A stretch of 64,000 nt of DNA from Rotaria socialis (lineage: Eukaryota > Rotifera > Eurotatoria > Philodinida > Philodinidae): positions 1 to 64,000 of the forward strand of contig CAJNYU010004543.1 in NCBI GenBank assembly GCA_905331475.1, in the 5' to 3' direction. The position numbers and the translations under genes were made by a program. Below, in pieces: positions 37,067 through 49,142 of the stretch. The notes beneath the pieces were generated by a model. The model was not told where the DNA came from, did no database searches, and saw only the letters and a program-made list of their open reading frames with translations. The stretch's first letter is position 1. Each line of letters begins with the position of its first letter.

Positions 37067-40000
37067 TTATGACGTATCAATAATTAAACTGCGTAAATCT
37101 TTTGAGACTGTTTCAAATAATTTAATATTTTCTTTTTCCAAAGCTGGTCGATTAAACTTGAGTAATAATGGTCGTTTTAATCCTTCGCGTAGTCTAAACA
37201 AAACATTTAATTGTTGTCCTATTTTTCTTAAAAATTCTATTTCTCTTTAACATACTTTTCAACAACAGTTAAAACTGTATGAGGATTAACACGGCCAAAT
37301 GGTGAATCAGGATCACCGTATCGTTCAAAATAGACGGACCATTGTTTATCCATAATAAGATCAAATAACTAGAAATAGAAATATATTCATTCATTCATTC
37401 AGAGTTTATTATTAATGGCTTCTTTTTTACTTGACGTAAATCTTGAAAACATAGCAGTAATGTTTCACTATCCAAATTTGCAATATTCACTTTCGATGCA
37501 AATACTAAACATAGATGAATCGTTATTTTCATCACCAATCAGTCAGATATTATGATTGCAAGTAGATATCTACTAGATTTCGCTCAATTATGATTGGTAG
37601 TACTCAGTTTTTTTGCGCCGTATCTTGCCAAGATACGCCATGACTCGGGTGAATTTTTTATTGAAATTTATTTGATCCGAGCAACATACTCCGAAAATAT
37701 CAAGATAGAAGTTTTTATCATAGGTGATTCAAAAATTAGTCATTTTCTATAGAAAACAAAGTCATAGTTTTAAATCCTGGTTTCAAGGTATTACGAGTTT
37801 TCTTCGTTTCATAGATCTCTACTTATCATCATAATATCATATTTAACGACATTCAATAATTGAAGATATTTGCTGATAAAAATAAAATTCAATAGTAGAA
37901 AATCGTACCTTCACATTGCATTAAATCCAAACTCATTTGTTCAAGTGCACCGAGTGATATAGCTTTCACTTCTGCACTGAGAATTTTGTCTATTAATGAT
38001 GTTGATATATGTTTGCATGCTAATAAACATGTTGTTTGAGATAATTGTGTCTAGAAAAAACGAGCAGATTGAACAAAAAAAAAGATAAATAGAAGAAAGC
38101 TTAGTATTGAATTAGAGTCATAGCAAAGGAAAATAATCTTGCAGATTTTCTTTCTACATTTCGAGCAAATCAACATTATTTTTTGCAGATAGTCAACTAT
38201 AGGTGAATATTAATTAATCAATTTAGCTTACTCTTCTCTAGAAAGTAAAAAAAGAAATATTCAATTAATTATTAGTAGTTATAATAGTAAATATGCGCGT
38301 GTTTCCAGCCAAACAAAAGCTTACTGGTAAATGTGTGAATGCACGAAATGTATTTTCAAGAAATTTAATTGTTGTGGTTATATAGTCGCTAGCAACACCC
38401 ATCGATTCTTGCATCATCCAATCGTATGAAGCTAAAAATAAAAATTTTATTATTAAGAAAACACAATCAAATAAAAAAAGTATGAATATTTTGCATTACC
38501 AATATCCAAGCATTGATCGATTTTATCATTTAACTTATCATGAATACGATCTTCTACTAGACTGCGAATATCCTATACAGAAAATGAAATGAATAATTCA
38601 GAATCTACTGAATCGATTAAGAAAAGCCTTACTTTAAGCATCGAAGCACCTTGTAGGCGAAGTCCAAGTTGTTTAGTACTACCACTAAAACAATTCATAA
38701 TCACATTTTAGAGAAGAACTTTACCATAAACAATCGTTTTCCTCGAACAAAACACCCGATTACCTAAGGTAGTTGTTATCGGTTTAATAATTCATATTAC
38801 TTACTGTACTAGAGCAACAATATAATCTTCTAGATAAGGCATTGCATTTTCTAAATGTATTGTATTAATACAAATTTGAACAAGCTAAATAGAACACCGC
38901 AGTGAAAACTTAAGTGATAATTTCGATTTCTTATCAATTTACTTGTGAAAAATTAAGTTGTGTTTCTGATTCAGCAGCTGTTAACTCTACTAAATCACTT
39001 TTGAGAGTTTTTGTTAATAATAAATTTGATGGCTTTCGAATCATGTCATCAATTTCAGTTTTACTAAAAAGAAACATTTATTTTCTGCGCACCAATTTTT
39101 ATTCGAAAATTCTTTACCTAACATTAAGACCTTTAGCAAATTTTGCGCAAACAGCTGCAAACTCTTTGATTTCTAAAAATATCTTTGGTACTGATTCACT
39201 ATATGGTAATGAACGTGGAAATGGTAACTAAAACAACAAGAAATTCTTCATCAAAACAGACAAAAAAACTACTATTTGCTTCTACGAAACTCTTTCAGTT
39301 GCTTCAATTCTCAATGGAAATTGTCGTAAAAGAAGTTGATATTGTGTTTCATCTTCAATAACCATTTGTATATAATTATCTTTTCGAAGAATTTCTTTAA
39401 ATTTGATACTCCATTGATTTAGTAATAATTGTTGATAACTTTCTCTAGAATAAAATCAAACAATAGAAAATCTTTTTATTTGAGATTTGTTTTCACGAAC
39501 CTTAATTCCATTAAAACATCTAATAGAGGTGTGACTGGAAAGCCAGATTCTTTGATTGCAGCACAGAAAAGTACAACAACAATTTTCATATCCAACATTA
39601 AATCTGGATTATACGATGTTGACTAAAAAAATTTTTTAAATTTTATTTTTCATTCGTACGAAAAAAGCACAATTGAGCAGCGAAATTTCAAATTTATCTG
39701 GCTTTTTTAAATCTCTACCATCAAATTACCCCGTCGGCAGAAATCGGTTTTAAACAAAAATCCTATTCATATATATATATGTATGGATGAAATAAATTAG
39801 AAATATTCACAGAGAAAAATATGCAAAACAAAAACTAACCACTGCTCGTCTAAGTACAGCTAATAATTGTTGTGTTGCACGTTCACTCAATTCATAGTAA
39901 AATCGTTGATCGATTAAACCTTCAGTTGTATTCATGACATGATCTTCAACAATAAAAAATCCTGTTACGCGTTGTAAATATTTTTTAAATGCATCAAATG

Positions 40001-41546
40001 ATTCATGCATTTTAGGTGGAACATCCATTATAACAGGTGCTTGTTTTTGTTTTTCACGTTGATAATGTTTAGAAAATTCTTCTTTGCAATTGAGAAATAA
40101 ATTTATATGAAGACTTTTATATATTGGAGAGAAATCTATTAATTCAGTTATATTCATGTTTATTAAAGCTAAATCAGCCGATCCATCAACTTGCTGTTGT
40201 TGATCTCTTCTACGATCTTCTTCCAATGTATAATAACGACGATCTATATCAAGACGAGCAGCTGCCTAAAATAAATGCACAGTTAATTAGAGATATTACA
40301 ATGAAAGAATTAATGTCTCATAGGAAAATGTCAACATATTGCGCTTGTTCATCAAGCAGAGTATGTTGCACTGTAGGACGTACTTGTGCAAAAGCGCTTT
40401 TTCCAATTTTATCTGCATGTGTTGCAACATTTTCAAGAAAATTTTTCAATTCATTATGTGATTCATTACGAATTTGATTACGGAATTTTGCAATATTATT
40501 TTGAATAAGTTCCGACCAGCGATGTTCTTTGACAAGAGCAAGATGTTTAGTTTCTAATTGTTCAAGTAATTTCAATGCTGGATAAAGTCTATGATAAAAT
40601 ATTAATAAATCATTGGAATCAAAGAACAACAATCAAATTCTTACTTTTTCTCTTCCATACAGTCTTGTAATTTTCGATAGGTTTCAAACACTAAAAAATT
40701 ACATCGACATATTTCATTATTGAATCAGATAAAGAAAAGTTCAATACACTTTAGAAAATCAAATTCTGCTAGCTCAAGACAAGTCAATACTGATATATCA
40801 ATTGTTTGTTTTTGTTTTTGCAGTCCATAACTTTGCCTTATGCAAAGCATATTCTTTAAAATTGAATCTTCTAATTTCTATGATCTTGGCGTATAACGGA
40901 GACTGTACTAAACGAGCTTCTAATTGGATAAAGTAAACTATCTGTAGTTTTTAATCTGCAAGTACTCCTGTCTACATAATTCCCTGTAGAAATTAGAGTT
41001 AATTGTACCTGGAAATGCTTGTGCTAATGCATCAATCGTTTGTTGAATGTTACCCTGACGATGATATTCTTTAATTAAAGATTCAGTTTTTTTTGCTAGA
41101 CTTTGTCCAGCTTGTTGCATCATTTGATTGTTTTTCACAAGTTCATTCTATTGGAAATAGAATAGATTAGATTTCCGTTTTGTTTTACTCAAATTAAAAT
41201 AATTCATTACCTTCATACTTGTTGTATCTTTGCGTACTTGTAATAATTCATGAAACGCTTTAACAAAGCCTTGATATTGAAAATTACATAATTTTTCTAT
41301 TTCATTATCATAGTATTTAACACGTTCATCAAGTTTTCTCAAAAATGTTCCCGCATCGTTTCGAACAAAAACCGAACTAATAGATAAAAGCCCATAGAAT
41401 ATTCATTAGAATTCTATTCCTATTATCATTTGAACATACCGAACACATGATGTTGCTTGTGATCCATCGGATATTTCGAGTTGTTTTATAATATTATCCA
41501 AATAAGTATCTGATACTTGTCCGTCATTATGTTCGCCATTCATCAT
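37067..41546 (-). CDS. EXOC6: Exocyst complex component 6 (Sec15)
   Basis: A multi-exon gene starting MMNGEHNDGQVSD at 41546 and ending RSLIIDTS at 37067-37069. Recognisable Sec15 blocks in order are YPALKLLEQLE, KNFLENVATHADKIGKSAF, ELIDFSPIYKSLHI, FKKYLQRVTGFFIVEDHVMN and TEGLIDQRFYYELSERATQQ. Towards the C-terminus are the blocks around 37904-38030 (SMGALEQMSLDLMQCE) and 37256-37378 (DKQWSVYFERYGDP, then RVNPHTVLTVVEKY). Sec15 links the exocyst to Rab GTPases on secretory vesicles and tethers them to the plasma membrane. Introns are mostly 50-100 bp, but one (37505-37908) is 404 bp. It lies 265 bp downstream of CAPZA on the same strand. Confidence 0.9.
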
Positions 41547-41811
41547 TTTTCTTTTTATGAAAATAAAATGAATCTGAAATAACCACGAAAAAAATCGACA
41601 TTGCTATCATATAAGATATATCTTTTTTCATTTCAATCATAAAAGAAACAAATAGAATGATGTGTAAATTAAAAAAAAGTGAAGCAGACATTTTCATGAA
41701 CCAAAAAAAAACTTTTGTCTTTGTATATAAATGAAGAAATTAAGCAGCGAAAAGAAAATGAACAGTCACCATGGTGGAATGTTTCGATATATATTAAATT
41801 AATTAATTTGT

Positions 41812-43349
41812 TTAAGCATTTTTAAGTTCCGAACCAATTTTATAGGCTGTAATTTTTGTCCAGTCGATTTTCGCTTTGGTTATTGGCAATTGCCGACGTA
41901 ACGCTTTGAATGTCGAGTCAGACATAACTTGATAATTTTCATTAACAGCTTGCTAAAAAACGATAAAACGAAAATGATAGAATGAATAAGAGTTTTTGTT
42001 GTCGTTGTAATATTTACTTGATAACTATCTTCAGCTTGACGTATGATTCGAACGATTTCTTTCGCAGTCGTTGTTTCATCCTAAAACAGGGGAAAAGACT
42101 TGTTTGCAAATTCGAGTTTGTTTTTAAATATAAGTTATACTTGAATTTGAATCGTTTCTTTAATGTCTTTACTACTGACTAGTTGTACATTTCCATCTTC
42201 GAAATAATGAACCTAAATAGAAAATTTACAACATCATTAAAATCGAATTTGTAAAAGAACTATTTGATTCTGATGAAATGCGGTACAACGATATCTAGCT
42301 AATGAAAATTCTCTGCTTTTTAGGAAGGTGTCTGAATTAGTTTCGTTGACTATACTTGAGCTTTGACCAGCCCAGTTAATTCACATTCGGCTTGTCCTTT
42401 GCTAAAAGCCAATGACCATTTTGAACGCCATCGTCCATTCCTACAAAACGAAACAAACAAACATGTGATTCATTGGAAGATAGATTTAATGATTCGTACC
42501 AAAAATTTTTCGGCTCAAATTTATGACTTTCAATATAAGCCGCTAAACTAATTGTATCTGCATCACTTCCACCGATAACTGTACTAGCACCATATGTATA
42601 GCGTTCTTTAACGTATTCGGTAACTTCTTTTTCAAATGCTAAACGCCATGGTTCGGAATGTTCATCGGGTGGATGTGGTTGAAGTTCCGATGCTTCGCGA
42701 CGTAAATGATCAAATCTTAATTAGTTTTTAATCAATTATAAAAGAAATCGATTAGCTCATGAAATAAGCGCATACTTGAAACTTTGTCGTGTACGAGGAT
42801 CATAGAATCGGCCATCGCCTAAATCGTTTGCTTCCGTTATAAGACATTCTTCTTCGACACCTTGAACCTTTGATGGAATATATTGATCACGATTATATTC
42901 GGCAAAAGCTCTAAATGGCCAAACGAAATCGATAAAGAGATTTTCGAATTTCCGCAAGTATTCTCTTGAAGGAAGATAGTGAAAAGTCTTATGTATGGAA
43001 TTATGTTTTCCTATCGAAATCGAAACGCTTTTGTAGAAACGAAAATATGAATATGTCTTGAGAAATTTCCAGAATTCAACGAAGTGAAATCTTATGTTTT
43101 CAACACTATAATTAATTAAAATTTCTGTAAAATCTTACTTAGAAACTGAACGACGAACTAATCCATCATCATTCAACAATGTTCGAACATCTACAAAAAC
43201 AAACAATCAATCACTAATTTGTTTTTTTTCCCGTATAATTCATTGTTCTACTGACCATTAAAAACTTCATTGAATTCACCCGGTGGTGCATGAGCAATAA
43301 AACGTCGAGCAATCGTTGCTTTTTCTTCATCTGTTAATGTTTCACCCAT
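41812..43349 (-). CDS. CAPZA: F-actin-capping protein subunit alpha
   Basis: A multi-exon gene starting [17 protein letters not shown] at 43349 and ending [10 protein letters not shown]. Family signatures are [15 protein letters not shown] (the first exon ends inside this motif), [46 protein letters not shown] and [15 protein letters not shown]. It ends with [19 protein letters not shown] and KIDWTKI. The alpha subunit pairs with CAPZB to cap actin-filament barbed ends. Splice junctions rebuild conserved motifs exactly. The start lies only 81 bp below the MRM3 stop, with a strong unpaired 3' splice site in between, consistent with trans-splicing of a polycistronic transcript. Confidence 0.93.
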
Positions 43350-43399
43350 AATTTTCTTTGTACTTCACAATCAAAGACAGCGAAAAAAGAAACAACTAT

Positions 43400-43417
43400 C
43401 TGAAAAACAACAAAAAC
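43400..43417 (-). promoter_or_regulatory. Candidate spliced-leader acceptor upstream of CAPZA
   Basis: On the minus strand a U-rich tract (TTTGTTTTTGTTGTTTTTC) ends in AG at 43401-43400, 51 nt before the CAPZA ATG. No donor was seen in the 30 nt separating it from the MRM3 stop. Rotifers are known to add a spliced leader, so this may be the trans-splice site; the assignment is an inference. Confidence 0.4.
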
Positions 43418-43430
43418 AAAACTAATCATC

Positions 43431-45225
43431 TCATTCTTTAATGGAAAATGATTTTTGAACAATATCTTCATAAGATTTTCTTAATTCCATTAAGATAACA
43501 CTTAATGCAATGCTAACATTTAAACTTTCGACGTCATTTAATAATGGTATATAAACCCGTTTACCATTCAGTTCAACCGTTAATTTTCTTGCTTGAAGAC
43601 TAATACCTTCAGTTTCACCACCAATAATTATTGTTGTATGATCTGTTGATTTTACATTTGAAAATGCTTTCCACATTGAAAGATAATCAATAGGAATATT
43701 TTTATATAATGGTAAAAAACGATTATTCGATGATGAATATGAACGATCTTCTGCTGTATTTGTACGCTTCATTTCTTTTCGTTTTTCAAGCATTTCTTCA
43801 AACATCTTTTTTGATGCTACAAAAAATAAAAACCAGCTAATTAATCATTTCTACCTCGCTATATCTTACGATCATCGATATCATGATTTGTAGGTTTTTC
43901 TTCATCCGAATATTTATGATCAGCAAGATAAACTTTACTATTTTCTGGTACATGATTAGCAATAGTTTCCCATCCGACATCATTGATCATAGGTAAACGA
44001 AAATGTGCACCCATGCCCGAACGAATTACTTTTGGATCCCAAATATCTACACAACCTTTAAGCGCAATTAAACGATCACAACCAACAGCAGCACATGTAC
44101 GAATGATTGTTCCCATGTTTCCCGGATCACGCACATTATCACAAACAACAGTGATCGGCAGAGTTATTCGTTGTGGAAATGAGCAACTATCTGCTCGTGG
44201 CATTGCAAATATTGCTAAATTTAATATTGGAATATAGGGCTTCAGCTTTTTTTGGAATTATTTATCGTACCCATAACACCTTGATTGGTTTGTACATCAG
44301 ACCAAATACGAAATGCACTTGATGAAATCTGATAAGCAGTAAAATTGAGATCTGTTGTTGAGAAATCGATTGTCTAAAATCAAAATTTGATATCGAGAAT
44401 TTTATGTTTCCCATCAAATGTATAAAAAATGAAATATCGACAATGCTTAACGTGTACCGTCAATGATAAGAACAAAACTTAAAAGATGCTTGTTATCTTC
44501 CTTAAAGTTTTTGTCGAAATCTTAGTCTCATTTAATAAAAAAATTATTATCGATTATGAGTCTCTATTGAAAATCAATATTTACATCAAGAATTTTTCGA
44601 TCGGTAACAAAGATTGTTAAAAGATCAGCACCGGCTTGAATTGCATCACCTATCAGACGTTTTCCTTCAAGTAGAATATAACCTTTTTTGTAACGTTCTT
44701 GACGACTTTTTGCTTTCATAACACGATTACTACGACAAAAACGAATAGAAAATAAATTCAAATGAATAAAATCAAGTTTTCGTTTACCTAAATCGAATAT
44801 CATTATCTTTTAATTGAACAATATTTTGTAGAGGATTTTTAACTGTTGCTAATTCATCAAGAAAAGCTGGATCTTTTGACATATCTTCACGAAGTGGATC
44901 GAAACGATTATAAATAGCTTCCAAATTTTCATTCGAAAGTATCTTCCCTAAACATATAGAGATGTATTCCATTAAAATTCATCTGCATAACTTCATTTAA
45001 ATTCATCCTGCCTGCTTTATCGCCCAACTTTTTTATTTGAGCAACTGGATTCACCGTATTTTTTCGTTGTTTCGTTTTTACATCTTTTTGTACCGGTTTT
45101 CGTGACCGAATTTCTGTGGCATGACGAATTATAACTGATGATGGATAATATGGGATTATCAACCTTGTTTGTTTAGATGATATTAAAGGCGATAATAGTA
45201 TACGATTATATCGAAAGAGAGACAT
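43431..45225 (-). CDS. MRM3: Mitochondrial rRNA 2'-O-methyltransferase 3 (TrmH/SpoU family)
   Basis: A multi-exon SPOUT methyltransferase. The N-terminus MSLFRYNRILLSPLISSKQT is Arg/Ser/Leu-rich without acidic residues, a mitochondrial presequence. An L30e-like RNA-binding region follows (RVMKAKSRQERYKKGYILLE, GDAIQAGADLLTIFVTD). SpoU motif 1 is CDNVRDPGNMGTIIRTCAAVG, motif 2 is IIIGGETEGIS, and motif 3 is IPLLNDVESLNVSIALSVIL. MRM3 methylates a guanosine in the A-loop of mitochondrial large-subunit rRNA. An intron after NLNE at about 44993 uses GTTATG and an acceptor ending GGAAG; other boundaries are conventional. It is the upstream member of the MRM3-CAPZA-EXOC6 minus-strand run. Confidence 0.88.
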
Positions 45226-46000
45226 TTAAATCTAAACTGATCAAAATGCAAAGTAAATAAATAACATGAGTGTGATTCACTCGACAACGCTTAGAATATT
45301 GTGTGTATATTCAGGTAATACTAATGGACGAATAGAAACAAAATGAGATGATATATGATCATGACTACTCTCTCCCTCTGTCGACGACTGAAAGTAAATA
45401 GAACGTAAAAGAAAAAGTGAAACTTTATCATGATAGATATGTTGTTGTTTTATCTACGAATGATAGTAAAAAAATGAATTTTATCAATTATTCTCAATGT
45501 TTAGTATCTTTCAAGTTGATCTTATATGGATGAGCGATAAAAAATTAGTGAAAAATGTTTTCTTCATCAATTATTATTACTGTCAGGATCAGGATGATTT
45601 GTTCAATATATGTAACATGAGACAGTCTTTCTCTCTAACAAACATTTCGACTAAAGTTACTCAACATTTATTTTTCTATTTACACAACACAATAATAAAA
45701 GCATGATAAAAAAAAAACATGTTGACTGTTTGTGCAGAGTACTTATGTAATGCTCGAGTATTTTTTGCAAATTAAATTGAAAAAATGGAGGAATGTCCAA
45801 GAGCTGAGGGAAGAGAACTACTTTACTTCTATTGTTATTGCTGCAATGACGCATAGAAGTTCGTGCTCGGTACATCATAGTTACTTCTGTTTCTAGATTT
45901 TCTGTGTTGCGCTACAAATTTTTCGAAACACTCACAGATCATATAACAATTCTTAGGTATTAGAACGCATACCGATTTCTTTTCTTGAACAACACGAAAA
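45226..46000. other. Intergenic stretch, nothing recognised
   Basis: About 775 bp between the MRM3 start and the 3' end of the ART-TPR pseudogene. AT-rich; the short open frames on both strands are hydrophobic or low-complexity and are not supported. Confidence 0.5.
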
Positions 46001-48024
46001 TTATTTACATTTTTTCTTTTCATATTTCAGTGCATTTCTAAACACTTGAATACGTCTATGATTTCCTTGCAGTGAGTATTCTGCTATTTCAAGAACTTTT
46101 TCACAATATCGAACAGCTTCTGAATGTTCACCAGTCTTAGAAAAGAACATTCCAATGTTTAGATAAGAATCAGAAGAATTTGACGAAAGATTATTTTCGT
46201 CGATGGCCAATGCTTCTTGATAATATAGAAGTGCATTCGAGTAGTCATTCATTTTGGCATACACCACAGCAATATTGTTGTAAGAAGTAGCTAAATGAGG
46301 ATGACTCAAAGGAAGAGTTTTTTGACGAATTTCCAGTGCTTTATTATGTGATGAAAGTGAATTTGAGTCGTCACCTATCTTATCATACACTGAACCAATG
46401 TTGTTGTAAAATGTAGCTAAATCAGAATGTTTTGAAGGGAGAGTCTTCAGATAGATTTCCAGTGCCCTTTGATACGATAAAAGCGCATTTAGATAGTCAC
46501 CTATCTTGCCATAGACTAAGCCGATGTTGTTATAAGAAGCAGCCAAATTAACACGTGTTGGCGAAAGAATCTGCTGATTGATTTTACAATGGATTGTTGA
46601 TAATAGGAAATCGCATCGTTATATTCACCTTTGCTATCCTTCACCCAGCCGAGTTGGTAATAAATTGATGCTTTTTCGACAGCAGTAGTTTTTTTTTTAT
46701 CAAGAAGGATCTCATCGAGATCTTGGACTTCGTTGAACTGTCCACGTTTAATCAACAACATACCCAAACGATTCCATCCTTTTTCCGAGGATAGGTTTAT
46801 TTGCGCATTTTTTCAGTCAGTACTTGAAGATCTGGATCATATATCACTGATGAGTGCTGAGCTGACTTGCCAAAGACCACTGTTATTACCAATTTGTTTC
46901 ATAGATTCGATGCGAAAAAGATAGAATGCATAGAAAATAGAATTTCTTCTTCTCCTTTAAAATAACTGATGTCTTTCACGTTGGCAAAAAGCAGTAGTCG
47001 ATATAGATTGGTTAACAGTTATTTCAAAGAGAATACCTACAATAGTTGCAGTTTCTGGATGAACCTATGCAAACGCTAGTTATATTTGTCTATCGAGGCT
47101 TGTCGATAGCAAGTTATTGAACGATAAGAGTCCTAATCTGATTTTAGTCTTCTAATCAAAGACTGTCTGTGAGAGTCCCTGACCACGATAAGCAATAAGT
47201 GGCTTCCTGCATGAATTCTCAGTCAATTGTTGAGCATGAATTTCGGCAATGTTGTTATTAAGATCTCGAACGAAAGAACCCATAAGTATAATTTGATCTA
47301 TTTCCATCATGCGCAGCGATTGGTTGATCATTGAATAAAGAAAACATGGGTACGTATACCACCATATCGCAGTATGCTCGTAGGATTCCTCATCAAGTTT
47401 ATCGAGAGTTTTCAATTCGTTAGTACCGTTTTCGAGAATTCGCCGACAGTGTGAAATAAATTCATTGACATGGATTTTTTGAAAATCTACTATTAACAAG
47501 ATTTCTTTCAATAGTTGTGTGTACATAAAGAGTTTATCTAATTCCTGTAGATTTCGGTTGTAGTTCCCATTAGTAATGGGTAAAAAACTAATAGGGACTG
47601 AATTTTGATCATAGTTATATACAGTGTGTTCAACATTTTTACAGGCACCTTTTATTTTAGACCACTGTTTGATCCATTGTTTATGTCGATCTCGGTTTCC
47701 ACAAAATACACGCTGACCTGAAAGAGTTTATGTACGATGGGAACCATGGCTTGCCCGTGTGTACCGGGAGCAGTCACAAAGGTATTGTCTTGTTTGAAAT
47801 TGTTGATAAAATTAATGCATTCGCCGACATCCGTAAATGTATTGACCGTGTTGAATATTTCATATAATTTGGATATTGTATGCATACAACAATCTTCATT
47901 ATTCGGTAGATCAATGGTACGATCGAGCCAAACGAGAAAAGATTTCTGAAAATTACGAATATAAGGAATTCATCTTGGTCTGCTACTCAAGATACTCCGG
48001 TGTTGCCGTTTTTTCCATGTTCTC
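46001..48024 (-). pseudogene. Decayed ART-TPR (ADP-ribosyltransferase plus tetratricopeptide) gene
   Basis: The remnant reads, 5' to 3' on minus: an N-terminal region (47652-47949, with VWLDRTIDLPN and GTHGQAMVPIVHK), the region up to the ART arginine motif (47152-47526, IAYRGQGLS), a broken catalytic segment (46770-47150), and kinesin-light-chain-like TPRs (46001-46767, e.g. ATFYNNIGSVYDKIGD). An in-frame stop follows directly after the arginine motif at 47152-47154. More stops and frame changes interrupt the segment that still carries recognisable S-T-S and E-x-E words. A further frameshift lies near 46,540-46,560 inside the first TPR. ART-TPR genes are a bdelloid-typical class. With the catalytic core interrupted, an active enzyme is not expected. 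Loss appears recent, because large parts remain open. Confidence 0.75.
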
Positions 48025-49142
48025 CATAATGTTTAATTAACGATAAAATACACTGAAGTCATCATTTTCTCGAGTTAGCGTTGGTTTAAACTCTGAAACT
48101 TTTCGTTTCATTCAAATGTTCTACTTTGTCCGTAATCGTTTGACGAGTCAAATGAGAAAATAAAACGAATGAGTATGAAGAATTCTAGTTTTCTCACATT
48201 ATACCATGCTTCACATTCGTACGTTTCTCTTTGCTCATTTCTCCGTTGTCACAAACGAATTCGTACGTAAACGTAGGAGTGTGAATTTATTGTTATTGTT
48301 ATTATCAACAATAACTTTTTTTCTGAAAAAGATCGTGTCTCAGCTCGCTGCATATTTTAGTTGTATCCGTTATACGAGTTTATGCTTTAGAACAAATTTC
48401 AAACTTCTATGGTGCTAATTCGCATGGTATAACGAATATAAACCATGCACTGAGCTTTCAGCAAAAAGAGCTATTTGTTATTTATAACAACAAGATAACA
48501 ATAACTTCTCACCTCTACGTAAAAACAAAGCAATTTACAAGGCAATTGCATAAAATTGTGCCAAATCAAATATCTTATCGCTTTTCTGTTAAATTGAGTT
48601 TCACGAGCGGAAGACGATGAAAATTTAATTTTTGAATTATTCCATTTTTTGCTTATTTACTCTGATGATGAACTTCATGACATTCGAATTCGTAGTCATT
48701 CGTGACTAATTGAAATTTTATCTTGAACTCCCTCTTACTATCTTTTACCGAAATTCGTCATTTCAATATACTCGGTGGTAGCTATTTGAATTTCTTACCG
48801 TCATTGTTATGAAATCTGACGTCCGATTGATTAGTTCACAAGAAGAAAATTATTTTTCATTGATACATGAAATAAAAAGGAGTTGATTTCTTTATTTTCA
48901 GACATTTATATATAGATATATATGTATCGCATATACACACATTTCAATTCTGATGAACAAAAGGAAAAAGTTAACTTAACCTACATGCACACAGCGATAT
49001 ACATGAGGAAAAAAAGAATAGAAGAAAATGGGAAAAAATATCTAAGATATACAAATACACATACACACGTTAAAGAGAAAAAAATGAGAAAGAAACAGAT
49101 GCATTCGAAAAGAATATATTTCAATCATATAAAATCGATTTA
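48025..49142. other. Intergenic stretch, nothing recognised
   Basis: About 1.1 kb between the pseudogene and the 3' end of the kinesin gene. Plus-strand frames here (for example 48922-49329) overlap the kinesin terminal exon antisense or are low-complexity. Confidence 0.55.

Noticed and set aside
47737-47949. Plus-strand frame in the ART-TPR region
   Set aside because: Antisense of the ART N-terminal region.
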